The notes under the pieces: generated by a model
The model's input: only the letters and a program-made list of their open reading frames with translations
Databases searched by the model: none
Told to the model about the DNA's origin: nothing
DNA from: Companilactobacillus alimentarius DSM 20249
GTDB lineage: Bacteria; Bacillota; Bacilli; Lactobacillales; Lactobacillaceae
NCBI RefSeq assembly: GCF_002849895.1
Contig: NZ_CP018867.1
Location: 1,674,001 to 1,738,000, forward strand
DNA length: 64,000 bases
Reading direction: 5' to 3'
Position numbers and translations under genes: made by a program
Shown: positions 53,231 to 62,820 of the stretch, one piece after another
Layout of the letters: each line of letters begins with the position of its first letter
How positions within the stretch are numbered: the stretch's first letter is position 1

Positions 53231-53430
53231 AAAATCATCAGAACCTAATCTAAAATAGATAAGATAAGAATGAAATCAATTGACGAAAAATTATTATTAG
53301 ACGAAGGAAAATAAAATATGCTAATTATTTTCTAAATATTTCCAATGTCGTAAAAAATAAATATTGTTTTCAGATATTGCTCGAAAAATGACTAACAATT
53401 CTAGGAATCTTATTGAAACAGACGTCCATG

Positions 53431-53530
53431 GTCAACTACTAATTCTCTTTTTAGTCTGCAAACTACTAAATGGGACTTATTATTTACTGAATTATGTTCA
53501 GTAGATTTAATCCTGCGACAAAAATTATTA
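53431..53530 (-). pseudogene. Fossil of tnpB 3' end and right end
   Basis: GTCAACTAC matches the boundary of the intact element (41280-41288). TTTTTAGTCTGCAA and GGACTTATTATTTACTGA-like stretches match 41414-41452. The minus-strand frame ends NLLNIIQ-stop, like a TnpB C terminus. The hairpin and most of tnpB are gone. Confidence 0.65.
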
Positions 53531-53562
53531 GAGCTCATAAGATAAACATTTTAAAATAAAAA

Positions 53563-53632
53563 AGATCCCTCCTATGATCTAGTTAATGAAATATAGAATT
53601 CATCAATTAGACATAGAAGGGTTCTTTAAATT
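53563..53632. terminator. Long imperfect inverted repeat, terminator-like
   Basis: Outer arms AAAGATCCCTCCTATG/CATAGAAGGGTTCTTT and inner TTAATGA/TCATCAA-type pairing, about 30 pairs with mismatches. An A6 run on the left gives a T-run for minus-strand transcripts from the Gfo/Idh operon. Confidence 0.5.
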
Positions 53633-53683
53633 CTAATAAAAAATTTAAGCCATTATAATCACTTCTACAAAGTTTTATACAAT

Positions 53684-53699
53684 ATGTTTCACATGGAAC
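53684..53699. promoter_or_regulatory. parS-like ParB-binding site
   Basis: TGTTTCACATGGAACA matches the consensus TGTTTCACGTGAAACA at 14 of 16 positions. It sits inside a longer palindrome with perfect 11-base outer arms (TACAATATGTT/AACATATTGTA). Intergenic, about 9 kb from dnaA. Confidence 0.75.
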
Positions 53700-53753
53700 A
53701 TATTGTACAAAGACATATGTTTGCCACTATATATTGTGGTTAATTTCAAGCTA

Positions 53754-54662
53754 CTATTTTTTAATCGTTTTGACCAAATCATAACAAAGTTTATGACTAA
53801 GAATGGCTGACTCAGGGCTAACAGGATTTTCTCCACCGTTATCTACTGCTTCAAGAAAGGCTCGAATAATTGGATCAAATCCTCTTGTCACCAAAGTATT
53901 TTCCCAATCTGGACGAGAAGCTTGTGTCACGCCACCAGTTTGATAGGTCTGTAAAAGATTCAAGTTAGTAACTACTTGACGTGTCTTTAATCCTTGAACG
54001 GTTGTCTGTTCCAAATTACTGCCACCAACCATATTAGTAATAATTTGAACCTGACTCTTTTTTCCTTGTAAAGTAATGTATCCTTGCTCCAAATTACCAT
54101 CCCTTGTTACCAAGAAATTATTAAATGTTTCAATGGGCTCATCCATTAAATAAACTGCTGTATCAACTGAATGGATCATCAAATCAAAGATAGCATACCC
54201 TACAGGCTGCAACGCATCTTCCCGGATCTTCTCGGAAACGATAGTTCGCTTATCTGAAATCTGCTTTAATTCTTGGTCGAATGGTGCAAAGCGACGATTA
54301 AAACCGCAAGTTAATAGCAAGTTATTTTTAGCAGCCAAAGTATACAGCTCTTTTACCTCTGCTAAATTTTCCGAAATTGGTTTATCAACGTAGACATTGA
54401 TCTTGGAGTTCAACAGACGCTTGATAATTTCATAGTGCGTTTTTGTTGGTGTGTGAACAAAGACTGCCAACGGCTTTTCAGCAATTAATTCATCTAAAGT
54501 CTGATGGAAGTGTTTAAAACCATATTTTTGTTCTAACATCTCACCCTTTGCTTCATTTCTAGTAGTTAAATGCCATTCATATTGGTCTTGCAAAGTAGCC
54601 ATGACTGGCAAATAAGCTTTTTGTGCAATATTCCCTAATCCGATCACGCCAATTTTTTTCAT
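53754..54662 (-). CDS. Gfo/Idh/MocA-family oxidoreductase
   Basis: 302 residues. N-terminal NAD(P) fold with GVIGLGNIAQKAYLPV, VFVHTPTKTHYE and VDKPISEN (conserved EKP-type Lys, here DKP), then a C-terminal substrate domain. Members act on sugars or inositols; the substrate is unknown. It lies 11 bases after uvrA2, probably co-transcribed. Confidence 0.85.
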   Translation of the reverse strand: MKKIGVIGLGNIAQKAYLPVMATLQDQYEWHLTTRNEAKGEMLEQKYGFKHFHQTLDELIAEKPLAVFVHTPTKTHYEIIKRLLNSKINVYVDKPISENLAEVKELYTLAAKNNLLLTCGFNRRFAPFDQELKQISDKRTIVSEKIREDALQPVGYAIFDLMIHSVDTAVYLMDEPIETFNNFLVTRDGNLEQGYITLQGKKSQVQIITNMVGGSNLEQTTVQGLKTRQVVTNLNLLQTYQTGGVTQASRPDWENTLVTRGFDPIIRAFLEAVDNGGENPVSPESAILSHKLCYDLVKTIKK

Positions 54663-54673
54663 TATTTCACTCC

Positions 54674-57208
54674 TTAATTACGATTAAACAGTTGTAAATG
54701 CTTCTTGAGATACTGACCAGTTATACTATTAGAATTATTTGCAACCTCTTTGGGTGTACCTGTTGCAATAATTTTACCACCATTGATCCCACCTTCAGGA
54801 CCTAAGTCATTAATATAATCAGCATTACTGATAATATCCAAATCGTGCTCAATTACAATGATTGTCGCATGCTTCTTAAGTAATTTATTGAACACATCAA
54901 GTAGAACACCTACATCTTTAGGATGCAGTCCCACACTAGGTTCATCAAAAATAAATAATTGATCCTTTTGACTCCGCTTCATGTAAGTGACCAATTTCAA
55001 CCGTTGAGCTTCACCACCGGACAAGGTTGGGGTACTTTCTCCTAACTTCAAATAACTCAAGCCAATACTTATCAAAACGTCTAAGGTATTTTTGATCCGT
55101 GGCTCGTCTTGGAAAAATTCAGCAGCTTCTTTAACTGACATGTCTAAAATTTCAGCAATATTTTTCCCGTGCCAAGTAATATCTAAAATTTCCTTCTTAT
55201 AACGATTGCCATGGCAGACTGGACAGGTTTGAACCATATCTGGCAAGTATTGAATATCCAAAGTTATGACGCCTGTTCCTCCACAATTTGGGCAAGCACC
55301 TTGCTTATTGTTATATGAGAAATAAGTTGGCGTAAATTTCTTAGCTTTAGCTACATCCGTTTGCGCAAAAATCTTTCTGAGATGGTCTAAGATTTTGGTA
55401 TACGTCCCCACTGTCGAACGAACATTCTTACCAATTGGCACTGAATCTACGGTGACAATGTTCTTAATTCCGGCACTATCAACAGCTTTAACAAATTTTG
55501 GTAAAGGTTCATTCGCTATTTGGTCACGCATAGCCGGCAACAAACTATCAAAAATCAATGTCGTTTTACCAGAACCAGACATCCCTGAAACAATATTAAG
55601 CGACTCTTTACTGAATTTAGCCGTTAAATCATGAATGTTATAACGATCGCCAATTTCGACACTAATACTTCCCTTTTGAAAAGGCTTTATCTGTTGATGC
55701 TTAATAATATCCGCTTTCCCCACTAAATAAGGTTGAATTACTGAATCCTTATTCTGCTTAATTTCATCAACTGTGCCTTGAGTGATTACTCGACCACCAT
55801 CTTCACCAGAATCAGGCCCAATCTCAATCACATAATCGGCTGCGGCAATGATACTAGTATCATGATCGACTACAATTAAGGAATTTCCTAATTGAACTAA
55901 TTCTCGTAATATTTTAATCAAGCCCGCTACATTAGCCGCATGTAATCCTACACTTGGTTCATCTAAAACGTAGAGTACTCCGGTCATTTGATTTCTAATA
56001 GTTCGAGCCAACTGAATTCTTTGTAATTCACCTGTAGATAAGGTATTTCCCGCACGTGAAATGGATAAATAGTTAAGTCCCAAATCAACAATGGGTGACA
56101 GTAAATCCAATAATTCATTAGTCAAGTTTTTTCCTAAGGACTTCATATCTTCTGGCAACCAAGCCATAATTTTTTGGCAGAAGTCATGTAGTTCAGAAAT
56201 GGTAAACTGACTGACTTGGGCAATGTTCTTTCCTACTAATTCGTTTGAAAACAATTTAGGATTGAACCGGCTTCCGTGACAAGCTGGACAAATTTTTTCG
56301 GAATAAAATCTTTCCAAGCGAGCTAATGTGTTCTCATTTTTGGTACTCTTCAAACTATTCTTAACTGCCATAACTGCATTTTCATACAAGGCATTTAATC
56401 TAAATGAGCGTCCAGTCTTTGTCGGTACAAGAATCTCTTTCTTTTGTTCCTTACCGTTAACGACGATCTCTTTTTCCTCAGCTGTTAAATCTTTAAATGG
56501 AATATTAGTTCTGACGCCTAGTTCTCTGATGATTTCTTTTTGCAGAGTCCGCCCGGGCAAATTCCATGAACGAATGGCACCTTCATCAATTGTCAAAGTC
56601 TTATCGGGGATAATCTTGTCGATTTCAATTTCTTTCAAAAAGCCGGTACCCTGACATGTTGGACAAGCTCCATCTGAATTAAAGGCGAAATCTTCCGCAC
56701 TAAAGGCCATGAATTTAACTCCGCAAACTGGACAGGTCATCATTCCCATAGCCTCATCAGAAGTCGGTAGATCCATTACTTCAGATATCTTCAAAGTTGG
56801 ATCAAGTCGATGTCCATTAGGACATTTTACAGAAGCCAAGCGAGAAAACATCAAACGTAAAATATTCAGACTTTCTGTCATTGTCCCCACTGTCGAGCGA
56901 ACACCTGGAACCGTCGGACGTTGACGCAGAGCGATAGTTGAAGGTAGATTCTTGATATTCTTAACATCGGAACGCCCCATTTGAGTGATTCTTCTTCTAG
57001 TGTAAGTAGACAATGCATTAAGATACTTTCTAGCTCCCTCGGCATAGATTGTATCCATTGCCAATGAGGATTTCCCAGAACCTGAGACACCCGTAATTGC
57101 CACAAATGAATTCAATGGTATATCAACGTTAATATTCTTGAGATTATTAGCGTTGGCTCCAATGACCTCAATATCATCTGGTATGTAATTTTTATGTCTA
57201 ATCGTCAT
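54674..57208 (-). CDS. UvrA2-type ABC ATPase (UvrA paralog)
   Basis: 844 residues, about 100 shorter than UvrA. Two ABC domains: Walker A GVSGSGKSSLAMDT and GMSGSGKTTLIFDS, signatures LSTGELQRIQLA and LSGGEAQRLKLV, zinc modules CPACHGSRF and CPNCGGTG...CPVCHGNRY. The UvrB-binding region is reduced, as in UvrA2 proteins linked to DNA-damaging drug tolerance. A true UvrA should be elsewhere. Confidence 0.85.
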   Translation of the reverse strand: MTIRHKNYIPDDIEVIGANANNLKNINVDIPLNSFVAITGVSGSGKSSLAMDTIYAEGARKYLNALSTYTRRRITQMGRSDVKNIKNLPSTIALRQRPTVPGVRSTVGTMTESLNILRLMFSRLASVKCPNGHRLDPTLKISEVMDLPTSDEAMGMMTCPVCGVKFMAFSAEDFAFNSDGACPTCQGTGFLKEIEIDKIIPDKTLTIDEGAIRSWNLPGRTLQKEIIRELGVRTNIPFKDLTAEEKEIVVNGKEQKKEILVPTKTGRSFRLNALYENAVMAVKNSLKSTKNENTLARLERFYSEKICPACHGSRFNPKLFSNELVGKNIAQVSQFTISELHDFCQKIMAWLPEDMKSLGKNLTNELLDLLSPIVDLGLNYLSISRAGNTLSTGELQRIQLARTIRNQMTGVLYVLDEPSVGLHAANVAGLIKILRELVQLGNSLIVVDHDTSIIAAADYVIEIGPDSGEDGGRVITQGTVDEIKQNKDSVIQPYLVGKADIIKHQQIKPFQKGSISVEIGDRYNIHDLTAKFSKESLNIVSGMSGSGKTTLIFDSLLPAMRDQIANEPLPKFVKAVDSAGIKNIVTVDSVPIGKNVRSTVGTYTKILDHLRKIFAQTDVAKAKKFTPTYFSYNNKQGACPNCGGTGVITLDIQYLPDMVQTCPVCHGNRYKKEILDITWHGKNIAEILDMSVKEAAEFFQDEPRIKNTLDVLISIGLSYLKLGESTPTLSGGEAQRLKLVTYMKRSQKDQLFIFDEPSVGLHPKDVGVLLDVFNKLLKKHATIIVIEHDLDIISNADYINDLGPEGGINGGKIIATGTPKEVANNSNSITGQYLKKHLQLFNRN

Positions 57209-57343
57209 AGTTTCTCCCTTCCATTAATAATTTGATTATAACATTGAGAGAAACTTTTCTAATTGTTCTAGTCCTCTGGTTTATAACGGCAAGATTTCTT
57301 TATTTATCAATCGATAAATTTGGGCGGAAATTTTTTTTAAAAG

Positions 57344-57379
57344 AAAAGGGTACGTGTCGCTTGCGACACTTACCCTTTA
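57344..57379. terminator. Intrinsic terminator after mnmG
   Basis: Stem AAAGGGTA-GTGTCGC/GCGACAC-TACCCTTT with a short loop. It serves the mnmE-mnmG operon and insulates it from uvrA2. Confidence 0.85.
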
Positions 57380-57423
57380 TATATATTTAGCAATTTTCAT
57401 TTCATTGCATAACGTTATAACGA

Positions 57424-59331
57424 TCAGTTGCTGGCAGGAACTTTAGCAATCTTTCCTTGTTCGATATATACACTCAAGATACCGATATCAGCCGGATTAA
57501 CCCCACTGATACGACTTGCTTGAGCAATCGTTTCTGGATTGATCTTGCTTAATTTTTGAACGGCTTCTGTAGCTAAACTATCAACCTTTGTGTAGTCAAG
57601 ACGAGCGGGAATCTTTTTAGATTCCATCTTCTTTAGACGTTCAATTTGAAATTCTTCTTTTTTAATGTAGCCTGCATACTTAGTAGCAATTTCTACTTGT
57701 TCAGCAACTCGATTATCAACTGGAAAATCAGCTTCACCGACTATATCAATAATATCTTGATAATGTACTTCTGGTCTTCTTAAGAAGTGATCAGCTAAGA
57801 TTCCATCCTTCAATGGCTTAAGATTATGAGCCTTCAAAAATGGTAAAGCCATCTTAGGAGTGATCATCTTACGTGAGAGGCGATCTAATTCCATTTTGAT
57901 AGTTTGACGCTTTTCTTTAAAGGCGTTATAACGGTCATCACTGATTAAACCTAAGGCATAGCCCTTGTCAGTCAAACGAAGGTCAGCATTGTCATGACGC
58001 AATATCAAACGATATTCAGCACGACTAGTCAACAAACGATATGGTTCGTTAGTTCCCTTAGTTACAAGGTCATCAATCAAAACTCCGATATAAGCTTCGT
58101 TACGGTGCAAGATGAATGGATCTTTTCCTTGGGCACGCAAAGCAGCATTGATACCAGCCATAATTCCTTGACCAGCAGCTTCTTCATAACCAGATGTTCC
58201 ATTCATTTGACCTGCAGTAAAGAGGTTTTTGACAACCTTTGTTTCAAGATTTAACTTCAATTGCCATGGTTCGATAACATCGTATTCAATGGCATATCCT
58301 GGACGCATCAATTTAGCTTTTTGCAATCCAGCAACTGAATGAAGCATCTTCAATTGAATTTCCTCGGGCATAGACGTTGAGAAATCTCCAACATAATACT
58401 CTTGTGTATCTTTACCTTCTGGCTCCAAGAAGATTTGATGTCTTGGCTTATCAGCGAAACGAACAATCTTATCTTCGATTGATGGGCAATATCTTGGTCC
58501 AACACCCTTGATAACTCCTGAGAACATTGGAGCTCGGTTGAGATTATCACGAATAATCTTGTGTGTATCAGCATTGGTATAAGTCATCCAACAAGAGATC
58601 TGGTGTTGTAAGTAACTTGAATCTGGTGTTTCAAATGAGAAATGATTAGGTTCTTTATCTCCGGGTTGTTCGATTGTTTGATCAAAATCAATTGTATCTT
58701 TGTTAACACGTGGAGGTGTTCCAGTCTTAAATCTCGTTAATTTGAAACCATGCTTCTCTAAATCTTCAGATAGCTTGATTGAAGGAATACTGTTGTTAGG
58801 ACCTGATGAATAAGTCAATTCACCAATAATGATCTTACCTCTGGATGATGTACCAGCCGTCAAAACAACGCTCTTAGCGTGATATCTAGCCCCAGTAGCT
58901 GTAACGATACCTTTGCAGACACCATCTTCCACAATCAATTTTTCAGCAATACCTTGACGAAGAGTCAAATTAGGCTCTTTTTCCAAAGTATTCTTCATTT
59001 CACGATGATACATATTCTTATCGGCTTGGGCCCGAAGCGCTCTAACGGCAGGTCCTTTACCTGTATTAAGCATTCTCATTTGAATGTATGTCTTGTCGAT
59101 ATTGCGGCCCATTTCGCCACCTAAAGCATCGATTTCTCTAACAACGATTCCCTTAGCCGGTCCACCGACTGAAGGATTACATGGCATGAAAGCTACCATA
59201 TCCAAATTGATAGTAATTAATAATGTTTTTTCACCCATCCGAGCAGCAGCCAAAGCAGCTTCTGAACCCGCATGTCCGGCGCCTACAACGATAACGTCAT
59301 AAGTCTCTGAATCAAACTCTTTTACTTCCAT
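57424..59331 (-). CDS. mnmG: tRNA uridine-34 carboxymethylaminomethyl synthase subunit MnmG
   Basis: 635 residues. FAD motif [21 protein letters not shown], catalytic-region [44 protein letters not shown] and the C-terminal helical domain with [11 protein letters not shown]. With MnmE it modifies U34 of tRNAs. Two CGTTATAACG palindromes touch its 3' end (57413, 57925). Follows mnmE by 17 bases. Confidence 0.95.
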   Translation of the reverse strand: MEVKEFDSETYDVIVVGAGHAGSEAALAAARMGEKTLLITINLDMVAFMPCNPSVGGPAKGIVVREIDALGGEMGRNIDKTYIQMRMLNTGKGPAVRALRAQADKNMYHREMKNTLEKEPNLTLRQGIAEKLIVEDGVCKGIVTATGARYHAKSVVLTAGTSSRGKIIIGELTYSSGPNNSIPSIKLSEDLEKHGFKLTRFKTGTPPRVNKDTIDFDQTIEQPGDKEPNHFSFETPDSSYLQHQISCWMTYTNADTHKIIRDNLNRAPMFSGVIKGVGPRYCPSIEDKIVRFADKPRHQIFLEPEGKDTQEYYVGDFSTSMPEEIQLKMLHSVAGLQKAKLMRPGYAIEYDVIEPWQLKLNLETKVVKNLFTAGQMNGTSGYEEAAGQGIMAGINAALRAQGKDPFILHRNEAYIGVLIDDLVTKGTNEPYRLLTSRAEYRLILRHDNADLRLTDKGYALGLISDDRYNAFKEKRQTIKMELDRLSRKMITPKMALPFLKAHNLKPLKDGILADHFLRRPEVHYQDIIDIVGEADFPVDNRVAEQVEIATKYAGYIKKEEFQIERLKKMESKKIPARLDYTKVDSLATEAVQKLSKINPETIAQASRISGVNPADIGILSVYIEQGKIAKVPASN

Positions 59332-59348
59332 CTATCTTTTCACCTTTA

Positions 59349-60737
59349 CTATTTTCCTAAACAAAATTGTGAGAATAATTGCGTGATCAGTTCATCAGGA
59401 TAACTTTCTCCCGTAATTTCTCCTAGAGTGTTCCAACAAGCCGTCATATCGATTTGAACGAGGTCGATAGGCATTCCTGCTTCAATTCCTGAAATTACGT
59501 CATTGAGGCTATTTTTGGCCTTACGGAGCAATCCAGCTTGACGAGCACTCGTGATAATGACATTGCTGCTGTTGTCTTCAATTCCTGAATTAAAGATTTT
59601 ACCAATGGTTTGTTTAATTGTCTCAATCCCATCATTCTTGATTGCCGAAGTTTGTAGAACAATATCGTCAGCTTTCAATTGAACGACTGAATTAGGCGTT
59701 ATAACGGGCATCAAATCATTTTTATTAAAGATCACAATTCGTCTTTTGTCGGCGGTCGCATCTAATAATTCAAGATCGTCTTCTTCAAGCTCACGACTAG
59801 AATCAAGGACTAGAATTGCCAAATCAGCACCCTTTAAAGCAGCCTTGGAACGTTCTACACCGATTTTTTCAACTTTATCTTCTGTATCACGAATCCCAGC
59901 GGTATCAATCAATTTAAGTGGCACGCCATCAATATTGACGTATTGTTCAACTACATCACGTGTTGTACCGGCAACGTCAGTTACGATTGCTTTATCTTCA
60001 TCCAAGAGACGATTCAACAGACTAGATTTACCAACATTTGGTTTACCAACAATTGCTGTTGCTAATCCATGTTGTAAAATTTCACCACTATCAGCGGTCT
60101 TTAATAACTGATCAATGCTTGAACTAACAGTTTTAGCTTTCTCTAAAAGCATTTTAGTCGTCATCTGGTCGGTATCGTATTCGGGATAGTCAATATTTAC
60201 TTCAACTTGTGCTAAGGAATCAAGAATCTCTTGACGCAAGTTACCAATCAAATGGTGTAAATTACCATCCAGTTGATTAACGGCTACTTGCATAGCCTTA
60301 TCAGTTTTTGCACGAATCAGATCCATAACTGATTCTGCTTGAGTTAAATCAATTCGACCATTCAAGAATGCCCGTTTAGTAAATTCACCTGGTTCAGCCA
60401 TTCTGGCTCCGGAACCAATCAAAAGTTGGAGTACTTTATTAGTTGCCACTATACCCCCATGGGTATTTATTTCGATGACATCTTCGCGGGTAAATGTCTT
60501 TGGAGCACGCATTACAGACACCATAACCTCATCGACTAAAGATCCATCGCTTGGATCAATAATGTGACCATAATTTATAGTATGGCTAGCGACTTTATCT
60601 AGATCGCGTCCTTTAAAAACCTTTTTAGCAACCGCAACTGCCTGATCTCCTGACAAACGAACAATGGAGATGGCACCTTCCCCTGGAGGCGTTGAAATGG
60701 CTGCTATCGTATCATATTCAGTTACTGCACTTGGCAT
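59349..60737 (-). CDS. mnmE: tRNA modification GTPase MnmE
   Basis: 462 residues from the chosen ATG. N-terminal folate-binding domain ([21 protein letters not shown]), GTPase with P-loop [26 protein letters not shown] and NKND, C-terminal FCLGK with the catalytic Cys. The frame extends 23 codons upstream, but GGGAGCTATTTT fixes the start. Confidence 0.95.
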   Translation of the reverse strand: MPSAVTEYDTIAAISTPPGEGAISIVRLSGDQAVAVAKKVFKGRDLDKVASHTINYGHIIDPSDGSLVDEVMVSVMRAPKTFTREDVIEINTHGGIVATNKVLQLLIGSGARMAEPGEFTKRAFLNGRIDLTQAESVMDLIRAKTDKAMQVAVNQLDGNLHHLIGNLRQEILDSLAQVEVNIDYPEYDTDQMTTKMLLEKAKTVSSSIDQLLKTADSGEILQHGLATAIVGKPNVGKSSLLNRLLDEDKAIVTDVAGTTRDVVEQYVNIDGVPLKLIDTAGIRDTEDKVEKIGVERSKAALKGADLAILVLDSSRELEEDDLELLDATADKRRIVIFNKNDLMPVITPNSVVQLKADDIVLQTSAIKNDGIETIKQTIGKIFNSGIEDNSSNVIITSARQAGLLRKAKNSLNDVISGIEAGMPIDLVQIDMTACWNTLGEITGESYPDELITQLFSQFCLGK

Positions 60738-60767
60738 AAAATAGCTCCCTTCTCTAATTTTGAGCAT

Positions 60768-60808
60768 AAAAAAAGTGCATAATCCGCCCGTTTGACGGAA
60801 AAGCACCT
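60768..60808 (-). terminator. Terminator/attenuator between yidC and mnmE
   Basis: Minus-strand stem GGTGC-TCCG/CGG-GCAC with T7, ending ~30 bases before mnmE. It separates yidC-rnpA transcription from mnmE. Confidence 0.6.
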
Positions 60809-60883
60809 TGACTACTTTTCGATATTTAAATCTAATATGAACAATTTCTAAAGTATCATAACGACATTTTTAGAAATTGTCAA

Positions 60884-61738
60884 TTATTTACGATTTTTAT
60901 AAACACGCTTCTTAGCTTTTCTAAGACGACGTTGTTTTTCACGTTCTGCTTCCTCAGCCTCTTTTTGTTCACGACGATACTTGAACGGATTTTGGAAAGC
61001 CAATGTCTGAAGAACTTGGAACGCATTAGTTACAACCCAATAAACTGTGATAGCAGATGGGAATGTCAATGCTGGCACAAAAATAAAGATTGGCATGACA
61101 TACGTCATGATCTTCGTAGTTGAGTTTTGTTGTGGTTGTGAGTAGCTAGAAATGTATGTACTTAAGAAAGTAAATACAGCCGCAAGAACAGCCATGATAT
61201 AGTACGGATCAGCTTTACCTAGTTGCATCCACAAAAATGATCCATCACGCAATTGTGTTGTCTTGTAAATTGCTTGATACAAAGCAAACATAACTGGTAA
61301 TTGAATAACCAACGGCAAACATCCGGCCACAGGATTTACTCCGGCCTCACTATATAACTTTTGTGTTTCTTCCCTCAATTTTTGTTGAGTATCAACATCT
61401 TTTGATGAATATTTCTCTTGAAGTGCCTTCATTTGAGGCTGAATCTTCATTTGTTTATTCATACTTCTAATTTGAAGCCAGTTAAGTGGCAATAGAATAA
61501 CACGCACAATAACTGTGAAAAGAACGATAGCCCAACCATAACTGTTACCGACTATTGATGCCAACCAAAGAATGAATCTTGAAAAACTATACAAGATATA
61601 GTGATCCCAAAATCCGGTACTTTGGCTTGTGATTGGTTCATTTAGGTTTGAACAACCTGCCAGAACCAAGACAACACTAAGTAACAGTGCAATACCTATG
61701 TACTTCTTTAAGCTTTTTTTCTTCACTTTTACACCCAT
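60884..61738 (-). CDS. yidC: Membrane protein insertase YidC/OxaA
   Basis: 284 residues. A lipoprotein signal peptide (LLLSVVLVLAGC, Cys at about 29) and five membrane helices; YidC core YGWAIVLFTVIVRVILLPLNWLQ with the conserved Arg, and NPVAGCLPLVIQLPV. A basic tail (REQKEAEEAEREKQRRLRK) helps ribosome contact. Inserts proteins in the membrane with or without SecYEG. Downstream of rnpA. Confidence 0.95.
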   Translation of the reverse strand: MGVKVKKKSLKKYIGIALLLSVVLVLAGCSNLNEPITSQSTGFWDHYILYSFSRFILWLASIVGNSYGWAIVLFTVIVRVILLPLNWLQIRSMNKQMKIQPQMKALQEKYSSKDVDTQQKLREETQKLYSEAGVNPVAGCLPLVIQLPVMFALYQAIYKTTQLRDGSFLWMQLGKADPYYIMAVLAAVFTFLSTYISSYSQPQQNSTTKIMTYVMPIFIFVPALTFPSAITVYWVVTNAFQVLQTLAFQNPFKYRREQKEAEEAEREKQRRLRKAKKRVYKNRK

Positions 61739-61765
61739 TATTTTTTATTTATTAAAATCCTTACC

Positions 61766-62107
61766 CTATTGTAGTATTTTACCTAATTTTAATAAATGCA
61801 CAATGTTCTTTTTTGTTTCAAACATGTCCAAATCAAAAGATGGTTTTCTTGCAATAATCAAGAAATCCAATTCTGCTGGAATTTCAGGTTTCAACTCTAA
61901 AAGAGATTGGCGAATATATCTTTTAATTCGATTTCGGCCAACCGCTGTATGTGAAACTTTTTTTCCAACTGATATTCCGACACGAAAATGCTTTTGATCT
62001 TTCTTAGCAATTCTATACAAGACAAAATTTCTGTTTGCGACTGAATATCCATTTGAATAGACATACTGGAACTCATTTTCTTTTTTTATTCGATAGCTTT
62101 TTCTCAT
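61766..62107 (-). CDS. rnpA: Ribonuclease P protein component
   Basis: 113 residues. RnpA motifs: [20 protein letters not shown] start, [28 protein letters not shown] (RNR motif), then FLIIARKPS. Protein subunit of RNase P for tRNA 5' processing. Conserved order rpmH-rnpA-yidC next to oriC. Confidence 0.95.
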   Translation of the reverse strand: MRKSYRIKKENEFQYVYSNGYSVANRNFVLYRIAKKDQKHFRVGISVGKKVSHTAVGRNRIKRYIRQSLLELKPEIPAELDFLIIARKPSFDLDMFETKKNIVHLLKLGKILQ

Positions 62108-62137
62108 ATGTCACCAGACTACTCTCGTTTTGTAATA

Positions 62138-62167
62138 AAAAAAGACCACCAAAATGTTTAGTGATCC
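62138..62167 (-). terminator. Weak hairpin between rpmH and rnpA
   Basis: Minus-strand stem GATCAC/GTGGTC followed by T7. It may reduce read-through from rpmH into rnpA. Confidence 0.5.
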
Positions 62168-62174
62168 TTCAAAA

Positions 62175-62315
62175 CTAAGCTGATAATACTTTACGACCCT
62201 TTTTGCGACGTCTTGCTAGAACCTTGCGACCATTACTTGTACTCATTCTCTTCATGAAACCATGGACGCGTTCACGGTGACGCTTCTTAGGTTGATATGT
62301 TCTCTTTGTAGTCAT
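62175..62315 (-). CDS. rpmH: 50S ribosomal protein L34
   Basis: 46 residues. Highly conserved basic protein: [20 protein letters not shown] then [20 protein letters not shown], ending RKVLSA. Start preceded by CAGGAGGTTTACTG. It marks the left edge of oriC. Confidence 0.97.
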   Translation of the reverse strand: MTTKRTYQPKKRHRERVHGFMKRMSTSNGRKVLARRRKKGRKVLSA

Positions 62316-62466
62316 CAGTAAACCTCCTGAATCTTAAAATTTAATTATTTTTAATAACACTTCTTCAGACAATTGCTTAACTATAATATCATGTTCTAGC
62401 TCTAATTTAAACAGCTAATTTCCTATTAATGGAATTCTTTTCCTAAAAGTTTTACTCATTTTGCAG

Positions 62467-62798
62467 TGTGGATAATTTGTTCAAAAAAATAATAACTTCT
62501 TTTTTCCACAGCGCTTTAAACAAAGTTTTCCCACATATTTTTTACTGTGTTTTAGTTTTCCACAGGAATTGTGTAATTCTTGTTTTTTGGACGTAACAAC
62601 GGTAATATAGGCTTTTGTTAGACTGTTAATTGTGCATAACTATGTTAATAACTGTTAATAGCTCTTATTTTCCACAACCCTGTGTATTTAAAAAATACCT
62701 GTTGTTATTTTCAACAAATTTAAACAAGTGTTCTGTGGAAAACTTCTTAATAGAATGATAAACTATAGACTGTCATTTTAGGGAAAAAATTATCCACA
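62467..62798. other. oriC DnaA-box cluster
   Basis: Perfect TTATCCACA-type boxes at 62467-62475 (reverse) and 62790-62798 (forward). One-mismatch boxes: TTTTCCACA at 62502, 62556 and 62668, TGTGGAAAA at 62734, TGTGCATAA at 62631. The area 62340-62820 is AT-rich and has no gene. It fits the rpmH-dnaA half of a Firmicutes bipartite origin; the second half (dnaA-dnaN) is outside. Confidence 0.9.
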
Positions 62799-62820
62799 AC
62801 TACAGATTGGGGGGAAATAA

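Larger units (their letters stand above)
53231..53753. other. Degenerate intergenic region with parS-like site and IS fossil
   Basis: 523 bases without a gene. Contents: a tnpB 3' fossil (53431-53530), a long imperfect inverted repeat (53563-53632) and a parS-like palindrome (53684-53699). The first ~200 bases show no supported feature. Confidence 0.6.
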
